Assembly: GCA_027484145.1 (NCBI GenBank)
Contig: JAIXUH010000012.1
Span: 124,001-188,000, forward strand
Origin: Rhodobacter sp.
Lineage (GTDB): Bacteria > Pseudomonadota > Alphaproteobacteria > Rhodobacterales > Rhodobacteraceae
DNA length: 64,000 nucleotides
Reading direction: 5' to 3'
The notes beneath the pieces are model-generated. The model saw only the letters and a list, made by a program, of their open reading frames with translations, ran no database searches and was not told the origin of the DNA. Positions 8,490-18,119 of the stretch are shown here, piece by piece. Both the position numbers and the translations under genes were made by a program. The stretch's first letter is position 1; each line of letters opens with the position of its first letter.

Positions 8490-9701
8490 ATGCCAACCGT
8501 TCGTTTTCTTGACCGCACGACACCGCCGCATATTGCGACGCTGATCCTGCTCGCGGGTCTTTCGGCCCTGACCATGAACATCTTTCTGCCGTCGCTGCCC
8601 AAGATGGCGGCGTGGTTTGAGGTGCCCTATGGCCTGATGCAGCTTTCCGTAGCGCTCTATCTGGCACTGTCGGCGGTGTTGCAGGTGGTGATCGGGCCGA
8701 TTTCGGACCGCTATGGCCGCCGCAAAGTGCTGTTGGGCACGCTGATCGTGTTCCTGATCGCCACGGTCGGCACGCTGCTTGCGCCCAATGCCACCGTCTT
8801 TCTGGTGTTCCGCATGGCGCAGGCGGTCATCGCCTCGGGCTTTGTGCTCAGCCGCGCGGTCGTGCGCGATATGGTGCCGGGCGCGCAGGCGGCCAGCATG
8901 ATCGGCTATGTCACCATGGGGATGAGCGTGGTGCCGATGATCGGCCCGGTGATCGGCGGCATGCTGGATGAGGCGCTTGGCTGGCAGGCGAACTTTGGCC
9001 TACTGCTGGTTCTGGGCGTGGTGGTGCTTTGGCTGGTCTGGGCCGATCTGGGCGAGACAGCCACCATTCGCCCGGTCACCGTTCTGGAACAGGTCAAGCA
9101 ATACCCGCTTTTGCTGAAATCGCAGCGGTTCTGGGGCTATACTCTGTGTGCGGCCTTTGCCTCGGGGGCTTTCTTTGCCTATCTGGGCGGCGCGCCTTTT
9201 GTGGGAACCGAGGTGTTCGGCCTGTCGTCCACCGGCGTGGGATCGCTGTTCGCGCTGACAGCGGTGGGCTACGCGGCGGGGAACTTCATCGCGGGACGGT
9301 TTTCGGTGCGGCTGGGGATGAACCGCATGGTCTATCTGGGGTCGCTGGTCACCGTGGTGGGGCTGGGGCTGCTGACCGCTGTTACATTGGCTGGCGTTCA
9401 CTCGGCGTATGTCTTCTTCGGCTTTACCATTCTGGTGGGTCTGGGCAACGGAATGACCCTGCCCAATGCCAATGCCGGGATGCTGTCGATCCGCCCGGAA
9501 CTGGCGGGCACGGCCTCTGGCCTTGGCGGGGCGATCACCATTGGCGGTGGGGCCGCGCTGGCCGCCCTTGCCGGCGTGATCCTGCCGCCGGGATCGGACG
9601 AACTGCCCCTGGTGCTGTTGATGCTGGCCTCGGCCGTGGCATCGCTGTTTGCCATCCTGTGGGTCATGCGCCGCGCCCGCAAGCTGGGCTTGTCCGGCTG
9701 A
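8490..9701 (+). CDS. Bcr/CflA family MFS multidrug efflux transporter
   Basis: 403 residues with twelve predicted membrane helices. The family signature is good: MNIFLPSLPKMAAWF in helix 1, the MFS loop GPISDRYGRRKVLLGTL between helices 2 and 3, and the drug:H+ antiporter motif around VPMIGPVIGGMLDEALGWQANF in helix 5. Bcr/CflA members export bicyclomycin, chloramphenicol, sulfonamides or metabolites. The substrate cannot be read from sequence. GAGGG lies just upstream of the ATG. It sits between DUF486 and pccR in the same direction, and a link to short-chain acid metabolism is possible but unproven. Confidence 0.92.
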   Translation: MPTVRFLDRTTPPHIATLILLAGLSALTMNIFLPSLPKMAAWFEVPYGLMQLSVALYLALSAVLQVVIGPISDRYGRRKVLLGTLIVFLIATVGTLLAPNATVFLVFRMAQAVIASGFVLSRAVVRDMVPGAQAASMIGYVTMGMSVVPMIGPVIGGMLDEALGWQANFGLLLVLGVVVLWLVWADLGETATIRPVTVLEQVKQYPLLLKSQRFWGYTLCAAFASGAFFAYLGGAPFVGTEVFGLSSTGVGSLFALTAVGYAAGNFIAGRFSVRLGMNRMVYLGSLVTVVGLGLLTAVTLAGVHSAYVFFGFTILVGLGNGMTLPNANAGMLSIRPELAGTASGLGGAITIGGGAALAALAGVILPPGSDELPLVLLMLASAVASLFAILWVMRRARKLGLSG

Positions 9702-9788
9702 GCCAGGACAATTTTCCGCGCGGATAATTGACAAAATCCTTCCAAGGATTTTGCGCCCTGCCCCGGCGTTGCGGCGCTTGACGCGGGC

Positions 9789-9816
9789 TTTGCAAAGGGG
9801 ATGATTACTTTGCAAA
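9789..9816. promoter_or_regulatory. Paired TTTGCAAA boxes in front of pccR
   Basis: Two exact copies of the palindrome TTTGCAAA, at 9789-9796 and 9809-9816, exactly 20 bases apart (two helical turns on one face). They end 14 bases before the pccR start codon. TTTGCAAA repeats are the reported binding element of PccR/ScfR regulators, so this is a likely autoregulatory operator. Confidence 0.8.
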
Positions 9817-9830
9817 ACCGGGGGACCCGA

Positions 9831-11228
9831 ATGGCCACGCAAAAGCTTTATGCCGGGGCGAAGCTGCGCGAGATGCGCACGCGGCTGGGCCTGACGCAGA
9901 AATCCTTTGCCGACAAACTGTCGGTCTCGCTGCCTTACCTCAACCAGATGGAAAACAACCACCGCCCGGTATCGGCGGCTGTTGTTCTGGCCCTGGCGCA
10001 GGAATTCGGGCTGGATGTCACCGAACTGACCGTGGGCGAAAGTGAGCGTCTGGTCAGTGACATGCGCGAGGCTTTGGCGGACCCGGTCTTTGCCAGTGCC
10101 GCCCCACCTTTGGCTGATCTGCGGCTGGCGGCGTCGAATGCCCCTGCCCTTGCCCGCGCCTTTCTGGACCTGCACCGCGCCTATCGCCAGACGCATGAGC
10201 GGCTTGCCTCCTTGGACGAGGCGTTGGGGCGTGACGATGCCTCATTGCGGCCCAGCCCGTGGGAAGAGGTGCGGGACTTCTTCCATTACTGCGACAACTA
10301 TATCGACGCGGTGGATCGCGCGGCCGAGCATTTCATCAACCAGCCGCAAGGTCGCCGCGACGTGATCGCCGCCGCGCGCGAGGCCTTGGACCGCCGCGGG
10401 ATCACCCTGCACTTCACCGATACCGCGGCCATGCGGCGCTATGATCCGGCGGCGCGGCGGCTGGACGTGTCGGCCCGTGCGGCGGGGCCGACGCAGCGGT
10501 TTCAACTGCTGCATCAGGTGGCGCTGATCACCCAGAATGATCTGTTCGAGGCCACGCTGGACCTTGCCCGCTTTCAGACGCCCGAGGCGCGCGACATCGC
10601 CAAGATCGGCTTGGCCAATTACTTTGCCGGAGCGGCGTTGTTGCCCTATCGGGCGCTGATGGCCGCGGCACAAGAGACGCGCCATGATCTGGAGCGGTTG
10701 GCCGATATCTTTGGCGCATCGATCGAGCAGGTGGCGCATCGGTTGTCGACCCTGCAACGGCCTGGCGCCAAGGGGATTCCGTTCTTTTTTGTGCGGGTGG
10801 ATCAGGCGGGCACCATCACCAAGCGCCATTCGGCGACACGGTTGCAGTTCGCGCGCTTTGGCGGGGCCTGCCCCTTGTGGAACGTGCACCGCGCGTTCGA
10901 GACACCGGGGCGGTTCCTGCGCCAACTGGCCGAGACACCGGATGGCGTGCGCTATCTGTGTCTTGCGCGCGATGTGTCAAAGCCGGGGGGGTCGTTCCAT
11001 TCGCCCACGCGGCGCTATGCCATCGGGTTGGGGTGCGAGGTGCAGCACGCGGGCGCTTTGGTTTATGCCGATGGGCTTGACCTGAAGGGGCGGTTCGAAC
11101 CGATCGGCATTTCCTGCCGCATCTGCGAACGGCCCGATTGCCACCAGCGATCTGTGCCACCGCTGGAGCGCCGGCTGCGGGTGAACCCTGACAAGCGCGA
11201 TGTGCTGCCCTATGAGATTGCGCCCTGA
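9831..11228 (+). CDS. pccR: PccR/ScfR-family regulator of short-chain acyl-CoA metabolism
   Basis: A 465-residue cytoplasmic transcription factor. It has an N-terminal XRE-type helix-turn-helix (LREMRTRLGLTQKSFADKLSVSLPYLNQMENN, about residues 10-42), a central IrrE/ImmA-like domain, and the C-terminal short-chain fatty acyl regulator domain with the cysteine motif CRICERPDC at about 429-437. In Rhodobacter the homologue controls pccB in response to propionyl-CoA status. ATG 9831 is chosen because the family starts here; the in-frame ATG at 9801 lies between the two operator boxes. Its position near pccB, with TTTGCAAA boxes in front, fits the known locus. A terminator follows directly. Confidence 0.93.
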   Translation: MATQKLYAGAKLREMRTRLGLTQKSFADKLSVSLPYLNQMENNHRPVSAAVVLALAQEFGLDVTELTVGESERLVSDMREALADPVFASAAPPLADLRLAASNAPALARAFLDLHRAYRQTHERLASLDEALGRDDASLRPSPWEEVRDFFHYCDNYIDAVDRAAEHFINQPQGRRDVIAAAREALDRRGITLHFTDTAAMRRYDPAARRLDVSARAAGPTQRFQLLHQVALITQNDLFEATLDLARFQTPEARDIAKIGLANYFAGAALLPYRALMAAAQETRHDLERLADIFGASIEQVAHRLSTLQRPGAKGIPFFFVRVDQAGTITKRHSATRLQFARFGGACPLWNVHRAFETPGRFLRQLAETPDGVRYLCLARDVSKPGGSFHSPTRRYAIGLGCEVQHAGALVYADGLDLKGRFEPIGISCRICERPDCHQRSVPPLERRLRVNPDKRDVLPYEIAP

Positions 11229-11234
11229 GCGCCG

Positions 11235-11263
11235 AAGGGGCGGCCTTTGCGGACCGCCCCTTT
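11235..11263 (+). terminator. Rho-independent terminator of pccR
   Basis: Hairpin AAGGGGCGG / CCGCCCCTTT with a nine-base loop, seven bases after the pccR stop codon. It can also serve the convergent DUF465 gene. Confidence 0.8.
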
Positions 11264-11285
11264 GCCGATGCGCCTTGGTCTGCAC

Positions 11286-11537
11286 CTAGTTGTGTGCGGC
11301 ACCATGCGTCAGGTGATAGGCGATGTGATCCTTCAGATGGGTCCGCTTGCGCCGCAGTTCGGTTTCCAGTTCTTCCGAGATCGCTTCGACGCGGGTTTCG
11401 GCACGATGCACGGCGCGGTTGACGTCGTGGTATTGATCCAGAAGCTTGGCAAAGTGCTGGTCCTGTGCCTTTAGCGCCGAAATGGCTTCACCTGCACCGG
11501 GAAATTCTTCAGCCAGTTCATGGGGGGTATTCGACAT
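11286..11537 (-). CDS. DUF465 (YdcH-like) coiled-coil protein
   Basis: 83-residue, highly charged protein with heptad-like helices. The segment LLDQYHDVNRAVHRAE and the end ELRRKRTHLKDHIAYHLT are the typical DUF465 pattern (YdcH/SlyX-like). Function unknown. ATG at 11537 has a strong AGGAAGGA upstream on the minus strand and removes a non-conserved extension. It is convergent with pccR. Confidence 0.9.
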   Translation of the reverse strand: MSNTPHELAEEFPGAGEAISALKAQDQHFAKLLDQYHDVNRAVHRAETRVEAISEELETELRRKRTHLKDHIAYHLTHGAAHN

Positions 11538-11608
11538 ATGCGCGTCCTTCCTCGTTGATGAAAGAAGGTTAGCACCGCCCAGACTGGCGCACTTTGACAC
11601 GGATCAAA

Positions 11609-12286
11609 TCAGCGCAGGGCCGCGCGAAAACCGGCGGCCTGTGCCGCGGCCTCGGTGCAGAACATCGCTTCGCCCTTGGCTGTCGAGATGCGGACGGCGG
11701 CATAATCGCGTTGGCCGGGGATGTGATAGACCTTGCCGGATGCGCCAATATTGCCTTTGATCGCACAGCCTTGGGTGATTTCGGGCTGCGGAGCATCTGC
11801 CTTGTGGCGATGCGCTTCGGGGGTAATCATATGGGTATCCCAGATGCCACGCCGGGCCGATCTGGCTTTGGCCTGATCCTCGGCATAGCGGCCGGAATAG
11901 CGCAGATAGGCTTGCGCCGCCCCGGCCTGAACCTGTGCCGCAGCCACATCCACGCCGCGCGATTCGCCGGATGTCACAGGTCGCGCAACATGGCAGATCG
12001 CCACGGTGCGGCCATAACGGTCGCGGTCCTGCGCCACGCAATGCACCGCGCCTTGCGCAATTGTTTCGGCCAGCATGCGCGTGGCCCAGATGCCGCACTT
12101 CCACGATTGGCCGTTGCGGTCGCAGGTCTGATTGCGTTCGGGCGCGTCGATCCCGAACAGCCTGATCCGTTCGCCCCCCAGTTCCAGGGTATCGCCGTCA
12201 ATCGCGCGCGCCGACGGTTCCACCGAAAGGGCCGCAAAGGGCGCGGCCAGCAACGCGAGAACGAGAAGGGAACGAAGTGTTAACAT
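11609..12286 (-). CDS. Secreted thermonuclease-family protein (SNase-like)
   Basis: 225 residues. A signal peptide (MLTLRSLLVLALLAAPFAALS) is followed by a staphylococcal-nuclease-like OB fold. Catalytic-site residues are visible in AIDGDTLELGGERIRLFGIDAPE (Arg and Asp) and DRDRYGRTVAIC (second Arg). A C-terminal domain with GCAIKGNIGASGKVYHIPGQRDY and MFCTEAAAQAAGFR is often fused to these nucleases in alphaproteobacteria. Likely a periplasmic or secreted Ca-dependent nuclease, although activity is not proven. A full CtrA-type box lies 44 bases upstream of the start (12330-12344). Confidence 0.88.
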   Translation of the reverse strand: MLTLRSLLVLALLAAPFAALSVEPSARAIDGDTLELGGERIRLFGIDAPERNQTCDRNGQSWKCGIWATRMLAETIAQGAVHCVAQDRDRYGRTVAICHVARPVTSGESRGVDVAAAQVQAGAAQAYLRYSGRYAEDQAKARSARRGIWDTHMITPEAHRHKADAPQPEITQGCAIKGNIGASGKVYHIPGQRDYAAVRISTAKGEAMFCTEAAAQAAGFRAALR

Positions 12287-12329
12287 CCCCTTGAGATCAG
12301 GCTTTTTCCCGCGCCGATCAAGGGCAATC

Positions 12330-12344
12330 TTAAGACTTCGTTAA
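12330..12344. promoter_or_regulatory. CtrA-type box TTAA-N7-TTAA
   Basis: TTAA-GACTTCG-TTAA followed by C matches the full alphaproteobacterial CtrA consensus (TTAA-N7-TTAAC). It lies in the 133-base gap between the nuclease gene (start 12286) and the end of betA, so it can only face the nuclease promoter. Confidence 0.5.
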
Positions 12345-12419
12345 CACTTGCTGTCGGCGCGACAGGTTTTTGTCACCCTCGCCGCCCCACCCCGCCTCGC
12401 AGGGGCAGGATTCCCGGCC

Positions 12420-14069
12420 TCAGCGTTGGGCGGTGCGCCAGTTCGGGTTGATCCACGCTTGCTGGTTCAGCGGCGTCAGGGGCGCGCGGCCAAGGATGTG
12501 GTCGGCGGCCTTTTCGCCCACCATGATGGATGGCGCGTTCAGGTTGCCATTGGTCACCTGCGGAAACACCGAACTGTCGGCCAGCCGCAACCCTTCAACG
12601 CCGATCACGCGGCATTCCGGGTCCACCACTGCCATTGGGTCACCCCGCCGCCCCATGCGCGCGGTGCCGCAGGGGTGATAGGCGCTTTCGACATGTTCGC
12701 GCAGGAAGGCGTCGATTTCGTCATCCGACTGCACGCCAAGACCGGGCTGGATTTCCGACTTTACAAAGCCTGCCATGGCGGATTGGGCGAAAATCTCGCG
12801 CGTCAGCCGGATGCAGGCGCGGAAATCCTCCCAATCCGTAGGGTCGGACATGTAGTTGAAGCGGATCACCGGATTGTCCTTGGGATCGGCCGACCGCAGG
12901 CTGACCGACCCGCGCGATTTGGACCGCATCGGCCCGACATGGGCCTGAAAGCCATGCCCTTCGGCGGCGGCGCGGCCATCGTAGCGCACGGCTATGGGCA
13001 GGAAGTGATACTGGATGTCAGGGTATTCGACCCCCGGCTTCGAGCGGATGAAGGCGCAGGATTCAAACTGGTTGCTGGCCCCAAGCCCTTTGCCGGTAAA
13101 CAGCCATTGCGCGCCGATGGTCGCCTTGCCCCAGAGGTTCCAGTATTTGAACAAGGTCACGGGTTTGGAGGCGGCGAATTGGAAGTAGATCTCCAGATGG
13201 TCTTGCAGGTTGGCCCCCACGCCGGGGCGGTCGGCCACCAGCGGGATACCATGCTGCGCCAGATGCGCGGCAGGGCCGATGCCCGACAACATCAGGATCT
13301 TGGGGCTGTTCAGGCTGGAGGCGGCGACGATGACCTCGCGCTTGGCCTTGATGACAAAGGGGGCCGCGCCCTGATCGACCTCGACCCCGCTGGCGTGGCC
13401 GTTTTCGATCACCACGCGGCGGGCAAAGGCGCGCACCAGATGCACGTTGCCGCTGGCCATGGCGGGCTTGAGATAGGCATTGGCCGCCGACCAGCGCCGC
13501 CCTTTCCAGATCGTCGCTTCCATCGGGCCGAAGCCCTCTTGCTGCGCGCCGTTGTAATCTTGCGTGACCGGATAGCCCGCCTGTTCGCCCGACCGGATGA
13601 AGGCATCGAACAAGGGGTTGGACCGCGGGCCACGGGTGATGTGCAAGGGGCCGTCGGTGCCGCGATACTCGGGGCCCGACCCGCCGTGCGAGGTTTCCAT
13701 GCGCTTGAAATAGGGCAGCACATCGGCATAGCCCCAGCCATCGGCCCCCATCTCGGCCCATGTGTCAAAGTCACGGCCATGGCCCCGGACATAGACCATG
13801 CCGTTGATGCTGGACGACCCGCCCACCACCTTGCCGCGCGGCGTGGCAAGCCGGCGTCCGCCCAGATGCGGCTCGGGTTCCGATTCCAGACCCCAGTCAT
13901 ACAGGCCCATGCCCATGGGATAAGACAGGGCGGCGGGCATCTGGATGAAGGGGCCTGCGTCGCTGCCACCATGTTCGATCACCACGACGCGGCGCCCGGC
14001 CTCGGCCAGACGATAGGCCATGGCACAGCCCGCCGACCCCGCCCCGATGATCACATAATCCGCATGCAT
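12420..14069 (-). CDS. betA: Choline dehydrogenase (GMC oxidoreductase)
   Basis: Oxidises choline to betaine aldehyde, the first step of glycine betaine synthesis, at the membrane with FAD. The 549-residue protein opens with the FAD-binding dinucleotide fold [24 protein letters not shown] signatures follow ([34 protein letters not shown]), then [10 protein letters not shown] and [19 protein letters not shown] at the C-terminus. ATG 14069 is chosen because the Rossmann motif starts immediately after it and AAGGACAG lies upstream; the longer frame to 14288 adds unrelated sequence. Last gene of the betI-betB-betA operon. Confidence 0.96.
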   Translation of the reverse strand: MHADYVIIGAGSAGCAMAYRLAEAGRRVVVIEHGGSDAGPFIQMPAALSYPMGMGLYDWGLESEPEPHLGGRRLATPRGKVVGGSSSINGMVYVRGHGRDFDTWAEMGADGWGYADVLPYFKRMETSHGGSGPEYRGTDGPLHITRGPRSNPLFDAFIRSGEQAGYPVTQDYNGAQQEGFGPMEATIWKGRRWSAANAYLKPAMASGNVHLVRAFARRVVIENGHASGVEVDQGAAPFVIKAKREVIVAASSLNSPKILMLSGIGPAAHLAQHGIPLVADRPGVGANLQDHLEIYFQFAASKPVTLFKYWNLWGKATIGAQWLFTGKGLGASNQFESCAFIRSKPGVEYPDIQYHFLPIAVRYDGRAAAEGHGFQAHVGPMRSKSRGSVSLRSADPKDNPVIRFNYMSDPTDWEDFRACIRLTREIFAQSAMAGFVKSEIQPGLGVQSDDEIDAFLREHVESAYHPCGTARMGRRGDPMAVVDPECRVIGVEGLRLADSSVFPQVTNGNLNAPSIMVGEKAADHILGRAPLTPLNQQAWINPNWRTAQR

Positions 14070-14172
14070 CGCCCGACCTGTCCTTCTTCTGTCATGATTG
14101 GCCCCCCGCCCCGCACCACGCAGCGCCCCAAAGTGCCGGGGTGGGTGGGTGGGAGGCGCTTTGGGGCGCGTC

Positions 14173-15627
14173 TTAGTAAGGCGCGTCGACCGGGCCCATG
14201 CCGACGTAAACGCTTTTGACCTGCGTATAATGTTCAACCGCCGCGTGGCCGTTTTCGCGGCCCACACCCGATTGCTTTGACCCGCCAAAGGGCGCTTCGA
14301 CTGGGGTCAGGTTATAGGCGTTGATCCAGCAGGTGCCCGCCTGCAACTGCCCGATCACCCTGTGACCGCGTGTCAGGTCGGCGGTGAACACTCCTGCCGC
14401 CAGCCCGAATTCGGTGTCATTGGCGCGGGAGATCACCTCGTCTTCGCTGTCGAAATCCAGCACCGCCATCACCGGGCCGAACACCTCTTCACGGGCCAGT
14501 GTCATGGCATCGGTCACATCGGCAAAGACGGTGGGCTGCACATAGTAGCCGCTGTTCAGCGCCGCACGCCCCCCGCCCGTGATCAGCCGCGCGCCTTCGG
14601 ATTTGGCGGTGGCGATATAGCCCAGTACCTTGTCCAGTTGCACGGCCGAAACCAGCGGTCCCATCTGCGTGGCGTCATCCAGCGGGTCGCCCAGCAGGAT
14701 TTTCGCGGTGCGCGCGGCCAGACGGTCAAGGAAGCGGTCCTTGATGCCCTTTTGCACGAACACCCGCGTTCCGTTGCTGCAGACCTGCCCGGCGGAATAG
14801 AAATTGCCCAGCATGGCCGCACCCACGGCATCTTCGACACTGGCATCATCGAACACGATCAAGGGCGATTTGCCGCCCAACTCCATCGTCACATGCCGCA
14901 CCCCGGCGGCAGCGGCGGCATAGACCTTGCGCCCGGTGGGCACCGATCCGGTCAGCGAGACCTTGGCCACGCGCGAATCTGTGGCAAGGGCCGCGCCCAC
15001 GCCGCCCCGTCCCTGCACCACGTTGAACAGACCCGGCGGCAAGCCCGCCTCGACAAAGATCTCTGCCAGTTGCAGCGCGCCAAGGGGCGTCACCTCGGAG
15101 GGTTTGAACACCATCGCATTGCCAAAGGCCAAAGCGGGGGCCGATTTCCAGCAGGCGATCTGGCTGGGATAGTTCCACGCGCCGATGCCCACGCAAACGC
15201 CAAGTGCTTCGCGAAGGGTATAAACGAAGTCTCGGCCAAGGGGGATGGTCTGGCCCACCACCGTGGGGGCAAGGCCCGCGAAGTATTCCAGCGCATCCGC
15301 GCCCGAAGGCCAGTCGGCCACCAGCGTTTCCTGCAGGGGTTTGCCGGTATCCAGCGTTTCCAGACGCGCCAGATCGGGGTTGCGCTCGCGGATGATGTCT
15401 GCAGCGCGGCGCAGGATGCGGGCGCGTTCGACCGGTCGCGTGGCAGCCCATGCGGTTTGCGCACGCGCTGCAGAGGCAAGCGCGCGATCTACCAGCGCGG
15501 GCGTCGCCTCATGCAGCACGGCGATCACCTCGCCCGTGGCGGGATATATCACCTCGATCGTGGCCCCAGCCGTATCTTCGGCATAGGCCCCGTCGATGAA
15601 ATGGCTGGCGGTTGGTTGCGCCTTCAT
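14173..15627 (-). CDS. betB: Betaine aldehyde dehydrogenase
   Basis: NAD(P)+-dependent oxidation of betaine aldehyde to glycine betaine. 484 residues of the ALDH fold. The NAD site [14 protein letters not shown], the general-base glutamate in [14 protein letters not shown], and the nucleophilic cysteine in [16 protein letters not shown] are all present. The C-terminal [15 protein letters not shown] is also conserved. Its start overlaps the betI stop by four bases (ATGA), and betA follows about 100 bases downstream, so all three form one operon. Confidence 0.96.
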   Translation of the reverse strand: MKAQPTASHFIDGAYAEDTAGATIEVIYPATGEVIAVLHEATPALVDRALASAARAQTAWAATRPVERARILRRAADIIRERNPDLARLETLDTGKPLQETLVADWPSGADALEYFAGLAPTVVGQTIPLGRDFVYTLREALGVCVGIGAWNYPSQIACWKSAPALAFGNAMVFKPSEVTPLGALQLAEIFVEAGLPPGLFNVVQGRGGVGAALATDSRVAKVSLTGSVPTGRKVYAAAAAGVRHVTMELGGKSPLIVFDDASVEDAVGAAMLGNFYSAGQVCSNGTRVFVQKGIKDRFLDRLAARTAKILLGDPLDDATQMGPLVSAVQLDKVLGYIATAKSEGARLITGGGRAALNSGYYVQPTVFADVTDAMTLAREEVFGPVMAVLDFDSEDEVISRANDTEFGLAAGVFTADLTRGHRVIGQLQAGTCWINAYNLTPVEAPFGGSKQSGVGRENGHAAVEHYTQVKSVYVGMGPVDAPY

Positions 15628-16208
15628 TTTGCCCCCTCGGCCAGTTTTGCATTGAAATAGTCCAGCGCGGTTGCCACGGCCGCCGCGCCATCGGGCGGGC
15701 CGAATTTCAGCACCTCACGCAGGTAAAGCCCGTCGATCATGGCCCCCAGCCCATCGGCCAGTTTGGCCGCGCGGTCGCCTGCGATGGGGCGCAGGCACGA
15801 CAGGAGGTTGGATTTCAGCCGCCGCTGATAGATCGCAAGCAGGCGCCGCGCTTCGGGCACGCTTTGCGCCAGCACCCAGAAGTTCAACCATGCGCTGACC
15901 GCTTCGCGGCGAAAGTTGCCGGGGCTGAAGGAGGCATGAAGGATCGCGCGCAACCGCGCCTCGGGGTCTTTGGACGTGCAAAGCGCGCCGCGCACCTCGG
16001 CCCCATACAAGGTCAGGATATGGCGCATGGCGGCCAGAAACATGTCTTCCTTCGAGCCAAAGTAGTGGTGCGCCAAGGCACTGGACATGCCGGCCCGTTT
16101 GGCAATCTGGCTGACTGTCACGTCAAGCGAGCCAGCGCGCCCGATCTCGACGATCGTCGCTTTGACCAGCGCTTCCTTTCGGATAGGCTCCATTCCTAAC
16201 TTCGGCAT
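15624..16208 (-). CDS. betI: TetR-type repressor of choline/betaine genes
   Basis: Choline-responsive repressor of the bet genes. 194 residues starting [19 protein letters not shown], which is the family N-terminus, and followed by the TetR helix-turn-helix ([30 protein letters not shown]). The C-terminal part is the ligand and dimer domain. The start at 16208 is taken by family resemblance; an in-frame ATG lies at 16238. First gene of the betIBA operon, divergent from choX. A palindrome fitting a BetI operator lies between them at 16260-16273. Confidence 0.94.
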   Translation of the reverse strand: MPKLGMEPIRKEALVKATIVEIGRAGSLDVTVSQIAKRAGMSSALAHHYFGSKEDMFLAAMRHILTLYGAEVRGALCTSKDPEARLRAILHASFSPGNFRREAVSAWLNFWVLAQSVPEARRLLAIYQRRLKSNLLSCLRPIAGDRAAKLADGLGAMIDGLYLREVLKFGPPDGAAAVATALDYFNAKLAEGAK

Positions 16209-16259
16209 CAGCACGGGTTCCTGACAAAACTCTTGCAATTTCGTGCTAGCTTGAAGTTT

Positions 16260-16273
16260 ATTGACTCGTCAAT
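16260..16273. promoter_or_regulatory. Candidate BetI operator
   Basis: Perfect inverted repeat ATTGAC-TC-GTCAAT in the short gap between divergent betI (start 16208) and choX (start 16297). It is about 23 bases upstream of the choX start codon and 51 upstream of betI, placed to control both directions. Confidence 0.75.
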
Positions 16274-16296
16274 CAACAAAAAACAGGGATGACCTA

Positions 16297-17226
16297 ATGA
16301 AACGTCGCACCACCCTTCTTGCATCCTGCGTCACCTTTGCCATGGCCGGTTCGGCCTTTGCCGAAGGCTGCGACAAGGTGATTTTCTCGGATGTGGGTTG
16401 GACCGATATCACCGCCACGACCGCCGCCACCAGCGTGATCCTGAACGGTCTGGGATACGAGACAGAGACCAAGGTTCTGTCGGTTCCTGTGACCTATACC
16501 GGATTGGCCGAGGGGGACATTGACGTGTTCCTTGGCAACTGGATGCCGACGATGGAGGCCGACCTTGCCCCCTATCGCGATGCCGGCACCGTTGAAACGG
16601 TTCGCACGAACCTTGAAGGCGCGAAATACACGCTGGCCACCAACGAGGCCGGTGCGGCGCTTGGTATCAAGGATTTCAAGGACATCGCCGCCCACAAGGA
16701 CGCGCTGGAAGGCCAGATCTACGGGATCGAGCCCGGCAATGACGGCAACCGCCTGATCATGGACATGATCGCAAGCGGCCCCTTCGGTTTGGACGGGTTC
16801 GAGATTGTCGAATCGTCCGAACAGGGGATGCTGGCCGAGGTGAAGAAAGCCACCGAGGACGCCAAGCCGATCATCTTCCTTGGTTGGGAACCCCACCCAA
16901 TGAATGCCAACTTCAAGATGACCTATCTGACCGGCGGGGACGATTTCTTTGGCCCGAACCTTGGCGGTGCCACCGTCGCCACCAACGTGCGCAAGGGCTA
17001 TGTCGCGGAATGCCCGAACACCGGCAAACTGCTCTCGAACCTCGTCTTCTCGTTGCCGATGGAGAACGAGATCATGGGCGCGATTCTGAACGATGGCACC
17101 GATCCAATGGAAGCTGCAAAGACGTGGCTGGCCGCGAACCCCACCGCCTGGGAGCCATGGCTGGACGGCGTGACCGCGAAAGACGGGTCTGACGCGAAAG
17201 CGGCCGTCGCGGCGGCGCTGCAGTAA
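16297..17226 (+). CDS. choX: Choline/betaine ABC transporter substrate-binding protein
   Basis: Periplasmic choline-binding protein of the ChoXWV importer. 309 residues with signal peptide MKRRTTLLASCVTFAMAGSAFA. Residues known to form the aromatic quaternary-amine cage in ChoX have clear counterparts: Trp in SDVGWTD, Trp in LGNWMP, the GIEPGNDGNR segment, and Trp in LGWEPHPMN. ATG 16297 begins the signal peptide; the in-frame ATG at 16261 overlaps the operator. First gene of choXWV. A hairpin follows its stop and probably keeps binding protein in excess over the permease. Confidence 0.95.
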   Translation: MKRRTTLLASCVTFAMAGSAFAEGCDKVIFSDVGWTDITATTAATSVILNGLGYETETKVLSVPVTYTGLAEGDIDVFLGNWMPTMEADLAPYRDAGTVETVRTNLEGAKYTLATNEAGAALGIKDFKDIAAHKDALEGQIYGIEPGNDGNRLIMDMIASGPFGLDGFEIVESSEQGMLAEVKKATEDAKPIIFLGWEPHPMNANFKMTYLTGGDDFFGPNLGGATVATNVRKGYVAECPNTGKLLSNLVFSLPMENEIMGAILNDGTDPMEAAKTWLAANPTAWEPWLDGVTAKDGSDAKAAVAAALQ

Positions 17227-17236
17227 ACCTGAAGCA

Positions 17237-17262
17237 AAGGCCCCGGCAATGACCGGGGCCTT
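17237..17262 (+). terminator. Intra-operon attenuator hairpin after choX
   Basis: Perfect 10-bp hairpin AAGGCCCCGG / CCGGGGCCTT with a six-base loop between choX and choW. There is no long T-run, so it may stabilise the choX transcript end or attenuate transcription, as is common after binding-protein genes. Confidence 0.7.
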
Positions 17263-17285
17263 CCTCTATCTGACGGCGGGGGCGC

Positions 17286-18119
17286 ATGGACTGGCTGACT
17301 GATCACAAGATTCCCGTAGGCAAAGCCGCCAAGGCGGTATTTGACTGGATGAACGACAACCTTGGCGGCCTGTTCGACGCCATCTCGCTGGTCATGGAAG
17401 CCATGATCGAGGGCATTTTGTGGCTGTTGCAGACGCCGCACCCCCTGATCATCGTGGCGCTTTTCCTTGCCATGACGTGGTTTTTGCAGCGCAACTGGAA
17501 GGTCTGCCTTGGTGTGCTGCTGGGGTTTTTGTTCATCCTGAACCAAGGCTATTGGGATGAGACGATGGAAAGCCTGACGCTGATCCTGTCGGCCTGCGTG
17601 GTGTGCATGGGGTTGGGCGTGCCGATCGGGATTGCCGCCGCGCACCGCCCGCGTCTGTATCAGGCGATGGTGCCTGTGCTGGACCTGATGCAGACGCTGC
17701 CCACCTTTGTTTACCTGATACCGGCCATCGTGTTCTTTGGCCTTGGGATGGTGCCGGGGCTGATTGCGACGGTGATCTTTGTGCTGCCCGCGCCGATAAG
17801 GTTGACGCAACTGGGCGTGGCATCGACCCCAAATGCCTTGCTGGAGGCTGCGACCGCCTTTGGTGCCACCCCCAGCCAGCGGCTGTGGAAGGTGGAATTG
17901 CCATGGGCGATGCCGCAAATCATGGCGGGGCTGAACCAGACCATCATGCTGTCGCTGTCGATGGTGGTGATTGCGGCGCTGGTCGGGGCCAATGGCCTTG
18001 GCGTGCCGGTGGTGCGGGCGCTGAACAGCGTGAACACCGCGCTTGGCTTTGAATCGGGGTTCATCATCGTGGTGGTGGCCATTCTTCTGGACCGCAGCCT
18101 GCGGGTGACACGCAAATGA
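17286..18119 (+). CDS. choW: Choline/betaine ABC transporter permease
   Basis: Inner-membrane permease of the ProW/ChoW type, 277 residues with about six helices. The cytoplasmic coupling segment reads ALLEAATAFGATPSQRLWKVELPWAMPQIMAGLNQ, the EAA loop that contacts the ATPase ChoV. The N-terminal part before the first helix is short and amphipathic, as in this family. It ends overlapping choV by four bases (ATGA), showing translational coupling. Confidence 0.94.
   Translation: MDWLTDHKIPVGKAAKAVFDWMNDNLGGLFDAISLVMEAMIEGILWLLQTPHPLIIVALFLAMTWFLQRNWKVCLGVLLGFLFILNQGYWDETMESLTLILSACVVCMGLGVPIGIAAAHRPRLYQAMVPVLDLMQTLPTFVYLIPAIVFFGLGMVPGLIATVIFVLPAPIRLTQLGVASTPNALLEAATAFGATPSQRLWKVELPWAMPQIMAGLNQTIMLSLSMVVIAALVGANGLGVPVVRALNSVNTALGFESGFIIVVVAILLDRSLRVTRK

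Noticed and set aside
12348-14219. A 623-codon plus-strand open frame opposite betA
   Set aside because: It is a shadow of high-GC coding on the other strand; composition is Arg/His/Gly-rich with no domain, while the opposite frame is a clear choline dehydrogenase.
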